The notes: generated by a model from the sequence alone, not told the origin. Counted from the stretch's first letter, positions 17,076 through 26,559 are shown. The stretch: 64,000 nucleotides of DNA from CAZSSH01 sp964609825 (GCA_964609825.1 CAZSSH010000009.1:124001-188000); one strand, 5' to 3'. A program made the numbers and translations.

Positions 17076-19169
17076 ATGAATAAAGTTCTCAAAGTAAAGG
17101 ATATCGCCAAGCAGTACGGCGTCCCCGCCAAGGCGGTCATTGATGAGTTGATATCAGAGGGGATCGAGGCGCAGGACGAAAACAGCGTGATTCCCGAGGA
17201 TATGGTTGAGCTCATTGAGCTCCACTTTGCCGAATTGTACGACGAAGATATTATTGTCGAAGTTGAGGATAAAAAATCGCCCAAAAAAGCGGTGAAAAAA
17301 CCCGTCGGCAAACCCGAAGATGCTCGCCGCGAGCATGCCGGTCATGGCGCCAAGGGCGGCAAGCCGGTCCGTGAGTTTGGCTCCGACAATGGTTCCGCCG
17401 GCGGCGAGATTGAGCTTTCCTCGCCGGTTATCGTTAAAGTATTGGCCGAGGCCATCGGCAAAAAACCCAACGAGCTCATTACCGAGTTGATGAAATTGGG
17501 CGAATTGGCCGGGATCAATCAAGCCATGAGCGACAGCAATGCCAAAAAGGTCGCCAAGGTTTTCGGCTTTGAGCTGGTCATCGGCGTCACGCCCAAGCCC
17601 AAACACGCCGCCGAGCCCGTCAAGGTCAAGGTGGACGCCGCGGCCGATCCGGCCGCGTTTAAAGTGCGTCCTCCGGTGGTTACTTTTATGGGTCACGTCG
17701 ACCACGGCAAGACCTCCTTGCAGGATGCCGTCCGGCACACCAATGTGGTGGCGGGCGAAGCCGGGGCGATCACTCAGCACATCGGCGCTTCGACCGTCAC
17801 GCACAAGGGCAAAGCGATCACCTTTATCGACACTCCCGGACATGCCGCCTTCAGCAACATGCGCGCCCGCGGCGCCAATGTGACTGATATCGTGGTCTTG
17901 GTCGTCTCCGCGACCGAGGGCTTCAAGCCCCAGACGATTGAGGCGATGAATCACGCCTTGTCGGCCAAGGTGCCGATCATCGTGGCGATGAATAAAATCG
18001 ATTTGCCGGACGCCGATCCGGATAAAATTTTGCTCAACATGCAGCAAAACAATCTTTTCAGCGAAGACTGGGGCGGCAACGTGGGCACTGTCCGCGTGTC
18101 GGCCAAGACCGGCAAGGGTTTGTCCGATTTGCTCGACCGGGTTTTGTTGGAAGCGGAAATTTTGGAGCTTAAGGCTGTCCCGTCACAATCTGCCGAAGGG
18201 ACCGTTTTGGAAGCGCAAATGGAAGTCGGTCTCGGACCGACGGCCAATATTTTGGTGCAAAACGGCACCTTAAAAGTTGGTGATGTGATTCTTTGCGGCG
18301 AGCATTACGGCAAAGTCCGCTCACTCTTGGATGACAAGGGGCAGCGCCTCAAGTCCGCCGGGCCGAGCATCCCTGTCAAGGTCGTCGGTTTGACCGGCGT
18401 CCCGGAGGCGGGCGACCGTCTCTCCACCTTTGACTCGGAGAAAGAAGCCAAGGCCGAGGCCGCGAGACTGGTGAGCGAAAAACGCGGCAACATGCTTGCC
18501 AGCAGCGCGATCGTCACCGCCGAGGATTTGTTCAGCAAGCTTAACAGCGACTCCATCAGCACCTTAAACATCATCATCAAATCGGACGTCAAAGGCTCCG
18601 GCGAAGCCATCGCCCAGTCCTTGGCCCAGCTCCCCTCCGACAAGATCAAAGCGGTGGTAGTGAGTTCGTCCGTGGGCTCGATTACCGAAAACGACATTAT
18701 GCTTGCCGCCGCGACCAACTCGATCGTGGTCGGTTTCCACGTCCGGGTTGCCCCGGGGGTCAACGACTTGGCCAAAAAGCAAAAAGTCGAGATTCGTCTT
18801 TACAGCATCATTTATGAGTTGCTGGAGGACATCACCGACGCCTTGGCCGGCAAACTGGAGCCGGAAAAACGCGAAAAATCGCTCGGCACCGCCCGGATTC
18901 TGCAAATTTTTGAATTGTCCAAAGGTCCCAAGATTTGCGGTTGCAAAGTTGAGGACGGCGTGGTCAAAGTGGGCGCCAAGGCGCGCGTTTTCCGCGACAA
19001 GGAGCTGATTTACAATGGTGAAGTCGCCAGTTTACGGCGGTTTCAGGACGATGTCAAAGAGGTTAAGACCGGTTTTGAGTGCGGCATCCGCCTCGACAAC
19101 TTTGCCGATTTTATCGAAAACGACGTCATCGAAGTATACGAAATTGAGTTAAAGAAAGCAACCTTGTAA
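17076..19169 (+). CDS. infB: Translation initiation factor IF-2
   Basis: This is a 697-aa IF-2. The N-terminal IF2-N motif is VKDIAKQYGVPAKAVIDELI (residues 7-26), and a second IF2-N-like segment is at ~110-170. The G domain has GHVDHGKTSL (~206-215), DTPGHAAFSNMRARGA (~253) and NKID (~307). Domains II, III and IV follow, the last with GTARILQIFELSKGPKICGC. It positions initiator tRNA on the 30S subunit. The charged N-terminal linker is short. The rbfA start follows one base after the stop. Confidence 0.98.
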   Translation: MNKVLKVKDIAKQYGVPAKAVIDELISEGIEAQDENSVIPEDMVELIELHFAELYDEDIIVEVEDKKSPKKAVKKPVGKPEDARREHAGHGAKGGKPVREFGSDNGSAGGEIELSSPVIVKVLAEAIGKKPNELITELMKLGELAGINQAMSDSNAKKVAKVFGFELVIGVTPKPKHAAEPVKVKVDAAADPAAFKVRPPVVTFMGHVDHGKTSLQDAVRHTNVVAGEAGAITQHIGASTVTHKGKAITFIDTPGHAAFSNMRARGANVTDIVVLVVSATEGFKPQTIEAMNHALSAKVPIIVAMNKIDLPDADPDKILLNMQQNNLFSEDWGGNVGTVRVSAKTGKGLSDLLDRVLLEAEILELKAVPSQSAEGTVLEAQMEVGLGPTANILVQNGTLKVGDVILCGEHYGKVRSLLDDKGQRLKSAGPSIPVKVVGLTGVPEAGDRLSTFDSEKEAKAEAARLVSEKRGNMLASSAIVTAEDLFSKLNSDSISTLNIIIKSDVKGSGEAIAQSLAQLPSDKIKAVVVSSSVGSITENDIMLAAATNSIVVGFHVRVAPGVNDLAKKQKVEIRLYSIIYELLEDITDALAGKLEPEKREKSLGTARILQIFELSKGPKICGCKVEDGVVKVGAKARVFRDKELIYNGEVASLRRFQDDVKEVKTGFECGIRLDNFADFIENDVIEVYEIELKKATL

Positions 19170-19170
19170 G

Positions 19171-19536
19171 ATGCCCGGCAATATTGACAGACTGACCCGC
19201 GTCAACGAGCTCTTGAAGCGCGAAATGGCGGAGTATTTGGAGAAGGACTTCAATGCTCCCGCCGGTGTTTTAATCTCGGTGACCGAGGTCAAAGTGAGCG
19301 TCGACTTGCGCAATGCGACCGTGATGATCAGCGTCTTTGGCGGTAAGCCCGCCGACCGGCGCAAAATTTTTGAGGAGCTCGACGTCGAGCGTCCGGCCGT
19401 CCAGCGCAAGATCGCCCGCGAACTCAAGTTTAAGCGCACCCCCGTGTTGACCTTTAAGCACGACCGCCGTATGGAGGCCGCTGACCGGGTGCTGGAGATT
19501 TTGAGCGAAACGCCTCCAAACGATGAGGAATCATGA
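19171..19536 (+). CDS. rbfA: Ribosome-binding factor A
   Basis: This is a 121-aa RbfA with a single KH-like fold. Key segments are RVNELLKREMAEYLEKDF, VSVDLRNATVMISVFG and VQRKIARELKFKRTPVLTFK, ending with the DRVLEIL helix. It aids 16S rRNA 5'-end maturation and 30S assembly. The start is 1 base after infB and the stop overlaps nrnA by 4 bases, so the five genes nusA to truB act as one operon. Confidence 0.95.
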   Translation: MPGNIDRLTRVNELLKREMAEYLEKDFNAPAGVLISVTEVKVSVDLRNATVMISVFGGKPADRRKIFEELDVERPAVQRKIARELKFKRTPVLTFKHDRRMEAADRVLEILSETPPNDEES

Positions 19537-20507
19537 GCCAGGCCGACCTTGATACACTGATTTCGGTGATTAAAAACCACCGGCGGATTTTGATCCTGAC
19601 CCATGAGAAACCCGACGGAGACGCGGTCGGGGCGAGTTTCGGTTTGTTGCGGATTTTGCGCAATGCCGATTTTAAGGCCGATGTTTTGATGAGTGATCCG
19701 GTGCCGGGTAAATACCGGCCGTATAGCGAGGCGTGCCTCACGTCGGCCGGTCCCGGTTTTTTGGCCGCTTACGATTTGGCGATTGCGCTCGATTGCGCCC
19801 GTTATGAGCGCATCAGTGCTTGCGGCCTTGATTTGCGCTCGCTTCCTTTGATCAACCTCGACCACCATCGCGACAATGAGGTCAAGGCAACTTATGATCT
19901 CGTGGACCCCGCAGCGGCGGCGACGAGTCAGCTGGTGTTTGAGCTGGGGGCCAAGGGTTTTCACGTTGACGCGCTGGCGGCTACGCGGCTTTTTTTGGGG
20001 CTGGTGACCGATACCGGGAGTTTCCGCTTCAGCAATACCAATGCCCGTTGTTTGCGCTCGGCCGCCGCGATGCTGGAGGCGGGGGCGGATCACGAGGCGG
20101 TGATCAACAGCGCCTTTTTCTCCAAACCGCGCGCCCAGCAGCAGTTTGAAGCCGCCTTGGTACAGCAGTGCCTCGTTTCGGCGGCGGACGGCAAATACGT
20201 CTATGCCGTGATTCCCGATGAGCTTTTGGCCAAGTACGGTTTTGATATGAAAGACAGTGAGACCTTGATCGACCTGTTGCGCGAAATCGAGGGCTCCGTG
20301 ATCGCCGCTTTGATTTATCACCGCTCCGGCGGCATCAAAGTTTCGTTGCGGAGCAAAAATGAGAAATATCCCGTGGGTCCGCTGGCCCGCGAATTCGGCG
20401 GCGGCGGTCACCAGATGGCCGCCGGGATCGGCTTTGCCGACAAGAGTTTCGGCCAGGTTGAGGCCATATTACTGGAAAAAATCACCGGATTACTGAGTAA
20501 AGTATGA
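19533..20507 (+). CDS. nrnA: DHH/DHHA1 phosphoesterase, NrnA-like oligoribonuclease
   Basis: This is a 324-aa DHH-family protein. The DHH domain has THEKPDGDAVGASFGLLR (residues ~26-43), the DCARYERI region (~89) and LDHHRDN (~110). The DHHA1 domain has EFGGGGHQMAAGIGFAD (~287-303). Such proteins degrade nanoRNA and/or dephosphorylate pAp, and some hydrolyse cyclic-di-AMP. Its place between rbfA and truB is shared by many bacteria. Cytosolic; the Mn2+ ligands in the DGD and DHH motifs are intact. The precise substrate is inferred. Confidence 0.92.
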   Translation: MSQADLDTLISVIKNHRRILILTHEKPDGDAVGASFGLLRILRNADFKADVLMSDPVPGKYRPYSEACLTSAGPGFLAAYDLAIALDCARYERISACGLDLRSLPLINLDHHRDNEVKATYDLVDPAAAATSQLVFELGAKGFHVDALAATRLFLGLVTDTGSFRFSNTNARCLRSAAAMLEAGADHEAVINSAFFSKPRAQQQFEAALVQQCLVSAADGKYVYAVIPDELLAKYGFDMKDSETLIDLLREIEGSVIAALIYHRSGGIKVSLRSKNEKYPVGPLAREFGGGGHQMAAGIGFADKSFGQVEAILLEKITGLLSKV

Positions 20508-21262
20508 GATACAATCCCAAAAAACACCGACTGCCCGCCTTTGAGTCTAGCGGCATTTTGCTGGTTGACAAACCCAAAGAATGGACCAGTTTTGACGTCG
20601 TCAACTTTGTCCGCGCCCGTTTCAACATCCCCAAGGTCGGCCACTGCGGTACTTTGGACCCGGCTGCGACCGGCCTTTTGGTGCTGGTGCTGGGAAAATT
20701 CACCCAGTTGAGCCAAAAATTCAGCGGCGAGGATAAGGTTTATGACGCCACTTTGGAGCTCGGGTTGGAGACCGACTCCTATGATTTGGACGGCGAAGTC
20801 ACCGGCCGTTTTGACTGGTCGCACGTGACCCCTGAGCTCCTTACCGAAACGTTGCAGGGCTTCATCGGGCCGCAGACCCAAAAGCCGCCTATGGTGTCGG
20901 CGGTCAAGATTGACGGCAAAAAGCTCTATGAGCTCGCGCGCGAGGGCATAGAGGTTGAACGCGAAGCCAAGCCGATTGAGATTTTTTCGCTGGATATCAA
21001 GCGTATCGAGTTGCCGTTTTGCGATTTCTCGATGTGCTGCTCCAAGGGGACTTATGTCCGGAGTCTCTGCTACGATCTCGGGCGCAAGCTCAACTGTGGC
21101 GGCACTCTGGCCGGGCTCCGGCGCATCCGCTCGGGCGCGTTTCACATCGATGACGCACTCTCTGTGGATACGCTTAAAACCTACGAGCAGGCTGATTTGG
21201 AAGTGTATGTGCGCCGTTATCTGTATGAAAAAGTTTCCCGGATTGTCAAAGGGGGAATATGA
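20504..21262 (+). CDS. truB: tRNA pseudouridine(55) synthase
   Basis: This is a 252-aa TruB. The catalytic motif is GHCGTLDPAATGLLVLVLGK, with the conserved Asp in TLDP (residue ~49). Other family motifs are DKPKEWTSFDVV at the N-terminus and KPPMVSAVKIDGKKLYELAR (~127-146). It makes pseudouridine 55 in the T loop of tRNAs. It is shorter than the 300-aa forms, so the C-terminal PUA domain is reduced or missing. It overlaps both neighbours by 4 bases. Confidence 0.96.
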   Translation: MRYNPKKHRLPAFESSGILLVDKPKEWTSFDVVNFVRARFNIPKVGHCGTLDPAATGLLVLVLGKFTQLSQKFSGEDKVYDATLELGLETDSYDLDGEVTGRFDWSHVTPELLTETLQGFIGPQTQKPPMVSAVKIDGKKLYELAREGIEVEREAKPIEIFSLDIKRIELPFCDFSMCCSKGTYVRSLCYDLGRKLNCGGTLAGLRRIRSGAFHIDDALSVDTLKTYEQADLEVYVRRYLYEKVSRIVKGGI

Positions 21263-22680
21263 AAAAAGAGTTGGAAATCGCGGAAATCGAGGCCGCCATC
21301 GAAGTCGTCGCCCAAAAGGAGAAATTCAGCATTGAGGATGTGGTAAAATTTCTTAAAAGCGGCAAATCACAGGCGCTCAAGGATCGGATCATGCGTACTT
21401 TGGATGCCGACGACCGGTACTTTGGTGACGTCGAGGGTAATTATTGCAGCAAGGTGGATTATTACCGGAATTTTGAGTTTTTGATCACTCCCGACGACTG
21501 GGAAATTGAGAATAAAGTATTGTTTCCGGGGCACCGCTTCGCCCCCTTTGTGAACCCGGACGTATTTCCCTCCGAGGTCAAGGTGGTCAAGCCCGCTTTG
21601 GTCACCAAAGAGCTGCATCTTCCGTTATCGCAAATATTTCACTACTGTTTATTGCTCGGCTCGGAGCAGATTTTTGACTTTTTGATCGCCGAGTCGCCGG
21701 ACAATGCCGGGTTATCCAAGGCTGCGCGTGCAACCGACGTGGTCACGGTCAATGTGTTTGACATGACCGAGTTTTACCAAAAGCACGATTTTTATGAGGG
21801 CGACGCAATTTTGTGCAAAGTTTTGGATTACGAGCAGGGCGTGGTCGAGTTTCACTATCTCTCCGGCGAGAAGCGCAAGGAGCAAAAGGTCCGTGAATTC
21901 ATCGCCAAACTTGAGGATGCTTTGACTGAGGTCATTTGTCGCTTTGAGAAATATCTTGAGATCCCCGAGCAGCTGAGTTATGCGTTCTTTGTCGGCGGCA
22001 AAGGGTTGAAGCCCGAGGGCTCGATTGATGAATTCATCAAATACACCACGCAAATCGAGATCAATTTTGACGCCGAGCACACCGTTTTGGCCTGCCGCAG
22101 CGAGGAGCTGGATGACGAGTTTCCGGTCGAGCTCCCCGAAGGGATCTCGATTTCCACCGGGGAAACCTCCAGCTTGGAGGATATGCTTCACGAGGTGGGT
22201 TCGCCGCTCACCCGTACCGAGGTCGAGAGTTTTGCCTTGGATCACTGTCACCAGCGGCTTTTGGAGTTTGACGACTTTTTTGTCCGCGCTTTTGGCCGGG
22301 ATAAGCTCAAATTTGCCGACGCCGGGCAGCAGGCCGTGTTTATGAATGAGGTCGAGGCCTTATTTGAAGATATTGTATCGCGTTACAACCGGGTTGATGA
22401 CGATCCCAAAGCTGCTTTGCGTGCGAGTATTTTGGAGGCGGTGGAGGACCGGATGCGGATGTTTGATACGCTGTCGGTCGCCGATTGCGATTTGGATGGC
22501 GAGGTCGCCAATTATTTGAAAAAACTGGCCGAAGTCTCGTTGCAGTTGACGCGGCTGTTGGACTTGATCAATTCGCCCGAGCGCGAAATGTCCGCCGCGG
22601 AAGTCGAGGAGCTGAGCGAAACCGTCGCCGCCCTCACCGAGGCGGAAATGGATATCATTGATAAAATCGAAAGTGTATAG
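21259..22680 (+). CDS. Conserved-looking protein of unknown function, last gene of nusA operon
   Basis: This encodes a 473-aa soluble, acidic protein with no signal peptide or membrane span. It starts at an ATGA overlap with truB, so it is translationally coupled to the nusA-infB-rbfA-nrnA-truB operon. The N-terminal ~40 residues look like a small helical domain (FSIEDVVKFLKSGKSQALKD). The middle has mixed strands (NVFDMTEFYQKHDFYEGDAI, VVEFHYLSGEKRKEQ). The C-terminal ~130 residues are helical, with coiled-coil character near the end (LQLTRLLDLINSPEREMSAA). No known family is recognised. Context suggests a role in RNA or ribosome biology, but this is only guilt by association. Confidence 0.85.
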   Translation: MKKELEIAEIEAAIEVVAQKEKFSIEDVVKFLKSGKSQALKDRIMRTLDADDRYFGDVEGNYCSKVDYYRNFEFLITPDDWEIENKVLFPGHRFAPFVNPDVFPSEVKVVKPALVTKELHLPLSQIFHYCLLLGSEQIFDFLIAESPDNAGLSKAARATDVVTVNVFDMTEFYQKHDFYEGDAILCKVLDYEQGVVEFHYLSGEKRKEQKVREFIAKLEDALTEVICRFEKYLEIPEQLSYAFFVGGKGLKPEGSIDEFIKYTTQIEINFDAEHTVLACRSEELDDEFPVELPEGISISTGETSSLEDMLHEVGSPLTRTEVESFALDHCHQRLLEFDDFFVRAFGRDKLKFADAGQQAVFMNEVEALFEDIVSRYNRVDDDPKAALRASILEAVEDRMRMFDTLSVADCDLDGEVANYLKKLAEVSLQLTRLLDLINSPEREMSAAEVEELSETVAALTEAEMDIIDKIESV

Positions 22681-22690
22681 GAGCAAGATT

Positions 22691-24274
22691 ATGGAGCAGC
22701 GTTTGTTTGCCAGCGGTAACGAGGCCATCGCCATGGCCGCTGTGGACGCCAGGATCACTCTCGGCGTCGGTTACCCCGGCACCCCTTCGTCGGAAATCCT
22801 GGACAATGTTGATAAATTGGGCGGCAAAGCCCAATGGTCGCCCAACGAAAAGAGCGCGTTGGAGGTCGGCATCGGTGTCGGCTTTGCCAACGGCCGGGCG
22901 ATTGTCACCATGAAGCACGTGGGGCTCAATGTCGCCGCCGACCCGTTGTTCACCATTGCCTACAGCGGGACACCGGGCGGGCTGGTGATTGTTTCCGCTG
23001 ACGACCCGGGGATGGCCTCGAGCCAAAACGAGCAGGACAACCGCCGTTATGCGATTGCCGCCGGAGTCCCGATGCTCGAGCCCTCCGACTCGCAGGAGGC
23101 TTATGACTTTACTTACCGCGCCTTTGCGCTTGCCGAGGAATATCGCTGCCCGGTGATTTTGCGCGTGACGACACGCGTCTGCCACTCCAAATGCATCATG
23201 ATTCGCCGCCACAGTGTTCAAAAACCCGCGCCCGGCCACTTCAAGCGCGACCCCAAAAGCAATGTGATGATCCCCGCCTTTGCCCGCATCGCCCACCGGC
23301 GGTTGCGCGAAAATATGCATCAGCTTGCCGCTTTCAATGAGCAGGGCGAGTTTACTCAAATGTTGAAAAAAAGCTCCGACTTGGGCATCATCACCTCCGG
23401 GATCAGCTTTGTCCACGTCTTGGATGCCGCGCCGGAGGCCTCGGTGCTCAAACTCGGGATGACCTACCCGCTTCCCATGGAGACTGTCCGCAAGTTTGCC
23501 GCCTCGGTGAAACGTTGTTTGGTGATTGAAGAGGGCGATCCGGTGCTGTACGATGCAATCAATGCGGCCGGGATCAAGGTTGAGGGCAAGAGTGAGATGT
23601 ACCGTTTTGGCGAACTCAATGTGACGCGCGTGCGCCGCATCATCGCCAATGACAACAGCCCTGAATTTGTCCCCCCCAACAGCAAACCGCCGCAACTTTG
23701 CGTCGGCTGCCCGCACCGCAAGGCGTATGAAGTTTTGCGCGACTTGGACTGCATCGTATCGGGTGACATCGGCTGCTACACCCTTGGCGTATTGCCGCCG
23801 TTTAACGCCGTCGACACTTGCGTCTGCATGGGGGCCAGTATCACCGTCGGCTTGGGGATGCGCAACGCATTGCCCGAAAAAGACGCCCGGCGCGTGGTGA
23901 GCGTGATCGGCGACAGCACCTTTTGGCACACCGGCGTCAACGGCATTGTGGACATGGTTTACAACAAGCCCGCCACCGGTCACGTGGTCTTGATTTTGGA
24001 CAACAGCACCACCGCCATGACCGGCTTGCAGGAGCACCCCGGCACCGGCAAAAAGCTCAATCACATCGATCCTGCCAACAAAGTCTCCATTGAGGCAGCG
24101 GTGCGCGGTTTGGGCGTCGATCACGTCGATGTCTGCGATCCGACCGCCGATATGGAAGGTTTCATCAATTTACTCAAGAGCCGCCTTGCCGGCAATGATT
24201 GTAGCGTCATCATCGCCCGCCGCCCCTGCATTTTGGCGGTCGTCAAGGCCAAATCTCTGGAAGGAAAGAAATAA
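22691..24274 (+). CDS. iorA: Indolepyruvate ferredoxin oxidoreductase alpha subunit, without ferredoxin domain
   Basis: This is a 527-aa alpha subunit that oxidatively decarboxylates arylpyruvates to aryl-acyl-CoA, reducing ferredoxin. The pyrimidine domain starts GNEAIAMAAVDARITLGVGY, with YPGTPSSEIL. The linker has CVGCPHRKAYEVL (~337). The thiamine-diphosphate domain carries GDIGCYTLGVLPPFNAVDT and IGDSTFWHTGVNG (~410), with VLILDNSTTAMTGLQEHPGT. It ends at RRPCILAVVKAKSLEGKK. Typical ~600-aa IorA proteins continue into a two-cluster ferredoxin domain with CxxCxxC motifs; that part is missing. The start ATG at 22691 follows AGGAGCAAG. Confidence 0.93.
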   Translation: MEQRLFASGNEAIAMAAVDARITLGVGYPGTPSSEILDNVDKLGGKAQWSPNEKSALEVGIGVGFANGRAIVTMKHVGLNVAADPLFTIAYSGTPGGLVIVSADDPGMASSQNEQDNRRYAIAAGVPMLEPSDSQEAYDFTYRAFALAEEYRCPVILRVTTRVCHSKCIMIRRHSVQKPAPGHFKRDPKSNVMIPAFARIAHRRLRENMHQLAAFNEQGEFTQMLKKSSDLGIITSGISFVHVLDAAPEASVLKLGMTYPLPMETVRKFAASVKRCLVIEEGDPVLYDAINAAGIKVEGKSEMYRFGELNVTRVRRIIANDNSPEFVPPNSKPPQLCVGCPHRKAYEVLRDLDCIVSGDIGCYTLGVLPPFNAVDTCVCMGASITVGLGMRNALPEKDARRVVSVIGDSTFWHTGVNGIVDMVYNKPATGHVVLILDNSTTAMTGLQEHPGTGKKLNHIDPANKVSIEAAVRGLGVDHVDVCDPTADMEGFINLLKSRLAGNDCSVIIARRPCILAVVKAKSLEGKK

Positions 24275-24757
24275 ATGGATCAGACATTTAACATTACCGT
24301 CGCCGGTTTGGGCGGTCAGGGCGTTTTGACCGTGACCGATATTTTGGCCGAAGTGTTGTTTCAGGCCGGGTATGACGTCAAAAAGAGTGAAGTTCACGGC
24401 ATGAGCCAGCGCGGCGGCTCGGTGTCGAGCGAAGTCCGGTTCGGCAAAAAAGTGGCGAGCCCGATGATTCCCGACGGCGAGAGCGATATTTTGATCGTGA
24501 TGGAGCCGACTCAGGTCGAGGTCAATTTGTGGAAGCTTAAAAAAGGCGGCGTTTTGATCACCACCGAAACCGTGCCGATGGCCAAGCTGTCAAACCCAAA
24601 GGCACTCAACACCATGATGCTCGGGGCTTTAAACCGCCATTTGGAGATCGCCGAAGATTTGTGGATCAAAGTCATCAAAGAAATTTTTCCCGAAAAATTA
24701 CATGCGGTCAATATGGAAATGTTTGCCATCGGCCGCAATGAAACCAAAGGAGAATGA
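24275..24757 (+). CDS. iorB: Indolepyruvate ferredoxin oxidoreductase beta subunit
   Basis: This is a 160-aa beta (gamma-type 2-oxoacid oxidoreductase) subunit. It begins TFNITVAGLGGQGVLTVTDI, the glycine-rich segment of the family, and has VKKSEVHGMSQRGGSVSSEV (~36-55), a hallmark of IorB. It abuts the iorA stop with no spacer and is expected to form the active complex with IorA. It is short compared with ~190-aa homologues. Confidence 0.92.
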   Translation: MDQTFNITVAGLGGQGVLTVTDILAEVLFQAGYDVKKSEVHGMSQRGGSVSSEVRFGKKVASPMIPDGESDILIVMEPTQVEVNLWKLKKGGVLITTETVPMAKLSNPKALNTMMLGALNRHLEIAEDLWIKVIKEIFPEKLHAVNMEMFAIGRNETKGE

Positions 24758-24760
24758 ATC

Positions 24761-25189
24761 ATGCGCATCAAACAACTGTCGCTCTTTTTGGAGAACCGCA
24801 ACGGCAGCGTCAACGCGGTCTGCCAGGTGCTCAAGCAAAATAAAATCAACATTAAGACGCTCTCCTTGGCCGACACGCAGCAATTCGGCATTTTGCGTTT
24901 GCTCGTCCAAAATCCCGAAGAGTGCAAGGTGATTTTGGAGAAAGCCGGGTTTGTGGTCAAAGTGACCGAGGTGTTGGCGCTTTTGGTCCCGGATCATCCG
25001 GGCGGCTTGGCGGATATTTTGGCGATTCTCGACCGTCACCAATTGTCGATTGAGTACATGTACGCGTTTACCTTTGGCCGCGAAGATCAGGCGGTCATCG
25101 TTTTCCGCTTTGAGAACCCCGAGTTGGCGGTCAAGGAGCTCAAAAATGAGCCCATCACCATTTTGCGGGCCGAAGAGTTGTTTCAATAA
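24761..25189 (+). CDS. Tandem ACT-domain protein
   Basis: This is a 142-aa protein made of two ACT domains: residues 1-~68 (IKQLSLFLENRNGSVNAVCQ, NIKTLSLADTQQFGILRLLV) and ~70-142 (VLALLVPDHPGGLADILAIL, IEYMYAFTFGREDQAVIVFR). ACT domains bind amino acids. The gene lies between iorB and paaK, so it may sense an aromatic amino acid or its product and adjust this pathway. Similar ACT genes next to paaK and iorAB are known in anaerobes. It has a good AAAGGAG ribosome site. Confidence 0.9.
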   Translation: MRIKQLSLFLENRNGSVNAVCQVLKQNKINIKTLSLADTQQFGILRLLVQNPEECKVILEKAGFVVKVTEVLALLVPDHPGGLADILAILDRHQLSIEYMYAFTFGREDQAVIVFRFENPELAVKELKNEPITILRAEELFQ

Positions 25190-25201
25190 AAGGCCAATGT
25201 C

Positions 25202-26527
25202 ATGTCAAAATTTGTCATTTCCAACCGCATCTTTGATCCGGCCGCCGAGTGCATGGAGGAGAGCGACCGTAAGAAATTGCAGCTGAGCCGTTTGCGCACC
25301 ACCGTCGGCCAGGCGGCCAAGATCCCGTTTTACCGTCAAAAATTTGCGGAGATGAAAATTACGCCCGAGTCGATCCGGAGTCTGGACGATTTACCGCGTT
25401 TGCCGTTTACCACCAAGGCGGATTTGCGCAATGATTATCCCTTTGGCTTTTTTGCCGAACCCAAGGAAAACATCGCCCGGTTGCACGCATCCAGTGGCAC
25501 CACCGGCAAGCCGACGTTTGTCGGCTATACCCAAAACGATTTGGCCTTGTGGGCCGACCTTTGCGCCCGGTTTCTGGTGGCGGGGGGGCTTACCTCCGAC
25601 CAGCTGGCGCAAGTGTCTTTTGGCTACGGGCTTTTTACCGGCGGCTTCGGCTTGCACGGCGGGATCGAGCGGGTCGGGGCGGCGGTATTGCCCGCTTCGA
25701 GCGGCAACACCCAGCGCCAGATTATGCTCCTCAAGGATGCCGGGGTCGATACTTTAATTTGCACCCCGAGCTATGCGTTGAATTTGGCCGAGACGATTAC
25801 CCAGATGGGTTTCGTCCGTGGCGAACTCGCACTCAAGTACGCGCACTTTGGCGGCGAGCCGTGGACGGAAGACATGCGCATCGCCATTGAGAATGAATTG
25901 GGGATCCACGCCTTTAACAATTACGGTCTCTCCGAAATCATCGGACCCGGCGTCAGCGGCGAGTGCGCCGCCCGCACCGGGATGCACATCCAGACCGACC
26001 ACTTTTTGGTCGAGTGCCTCAACCCCGAGACGCTGGAGCCGGTCGGCGAGGGCGAGGAAGGGGAGCTGGTCATTACCTCCTTAAGCAAAGAAGCCTGCCC
26101 GATCATCCGTTACCGGACGCGCGATTTGGCGTGCTTGTATTACGAGCCGTGTGCCTGCGGCCGGACGACGACTCGGATGAGCCGCGTCAAAGGGCGCACG
26201 GACGATATGATGATCATTCGCGGCGTCAATGTTTTTCCGAGTCAGATCGAGGAGGCGTTGCTGCGCGTCGACGGGACGGCTCCCCACTTTTTGATCGAGC
26301 TCTCGCGGCCCAACAACCTCGACGAGGCGACGGTCAAAGTGGAGATCCACCCCAAAACGTTTTCGGATAAGATGGTGGAGCTGCACCGGCTTCGCGACCG
26401 CATCGGCCGCGAGATCAGCGCCATCAGCGGCATTCACTTTAATATCGAGCTCGTTGAGCCCAACACGTTGGAGCGCTTTACCGGCAAAGCCAAGCGCGTG
26501 ATCGACAACCGCGACCTCAAGTGTTAG
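25202..26527 (+). CDS. paaK: Phenylacetate-CoA ligase
   Basis: This is a 441-aa adenylate-forming ligase of the PaaK family (arylacetate + ATP + CoA to arylacetyl-CoA). The ATP-binding loop is HASSGTTGKPTFVGYT (residues ~96-111). YGLSEIIGPGVSGEC (~241) and the hinge GRTDDMMIIRGVNVFPSQIE (~333-352) are typical. With iorAB it completes arylpyruvate to arylacetate conversion; run in reverse it could make ATP from arylacetyl-CoA, as is proposed for such clusters in fermenters. Direction here is inference. Confidence 0.94.
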   Translation: MSKFVISNRIFDPAAECMEESDRKKLQLSRLRTTVGQAAKIPFYRQKFAEMKITPESIRSLDDLPRLPFTTKADLRNDYPFGFFAEPKENIARLHASSGTTGKPTFVGYTQNDLALWADLCARFLVAGGLTSDQLAQVSFGYGLFTGGFGLHGGIERVGAAVLPASSGNTQRQIMLLKDAGVDTLICTPSYALNLAETITQMGFVRGELALKYAHFGGEPWTEDMRIAIENELGIHAFNNYGLSEIIGPGVSGECAARTGMHIQTDHFLVECLNPETLEPVGEGEEGELVITSLSKEACPIIRYRTRDLACLYYEPCACGRTTTRMSRVKGRTDDMMIIRGVNVFPSQIEEALLRVDGTAPHFLIELSRPNNLDEATVKVEIHPKTFSDKMVELHRLRDRIGREISAISGIHFNIELVEPNTLERFTGKAKRVIDNRDLKC

Positions 26528-26559
26528 CCGGTTTGCGCAAACAATATTTTGGATGATTT

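Noticed and set aside
26531..26542. Palindrome GTTTGCGCAAAC between paaK and the Lpt permease
   Set aside because: Short and in a 32-base gap without promoter boxes or a T tract; could be chance.
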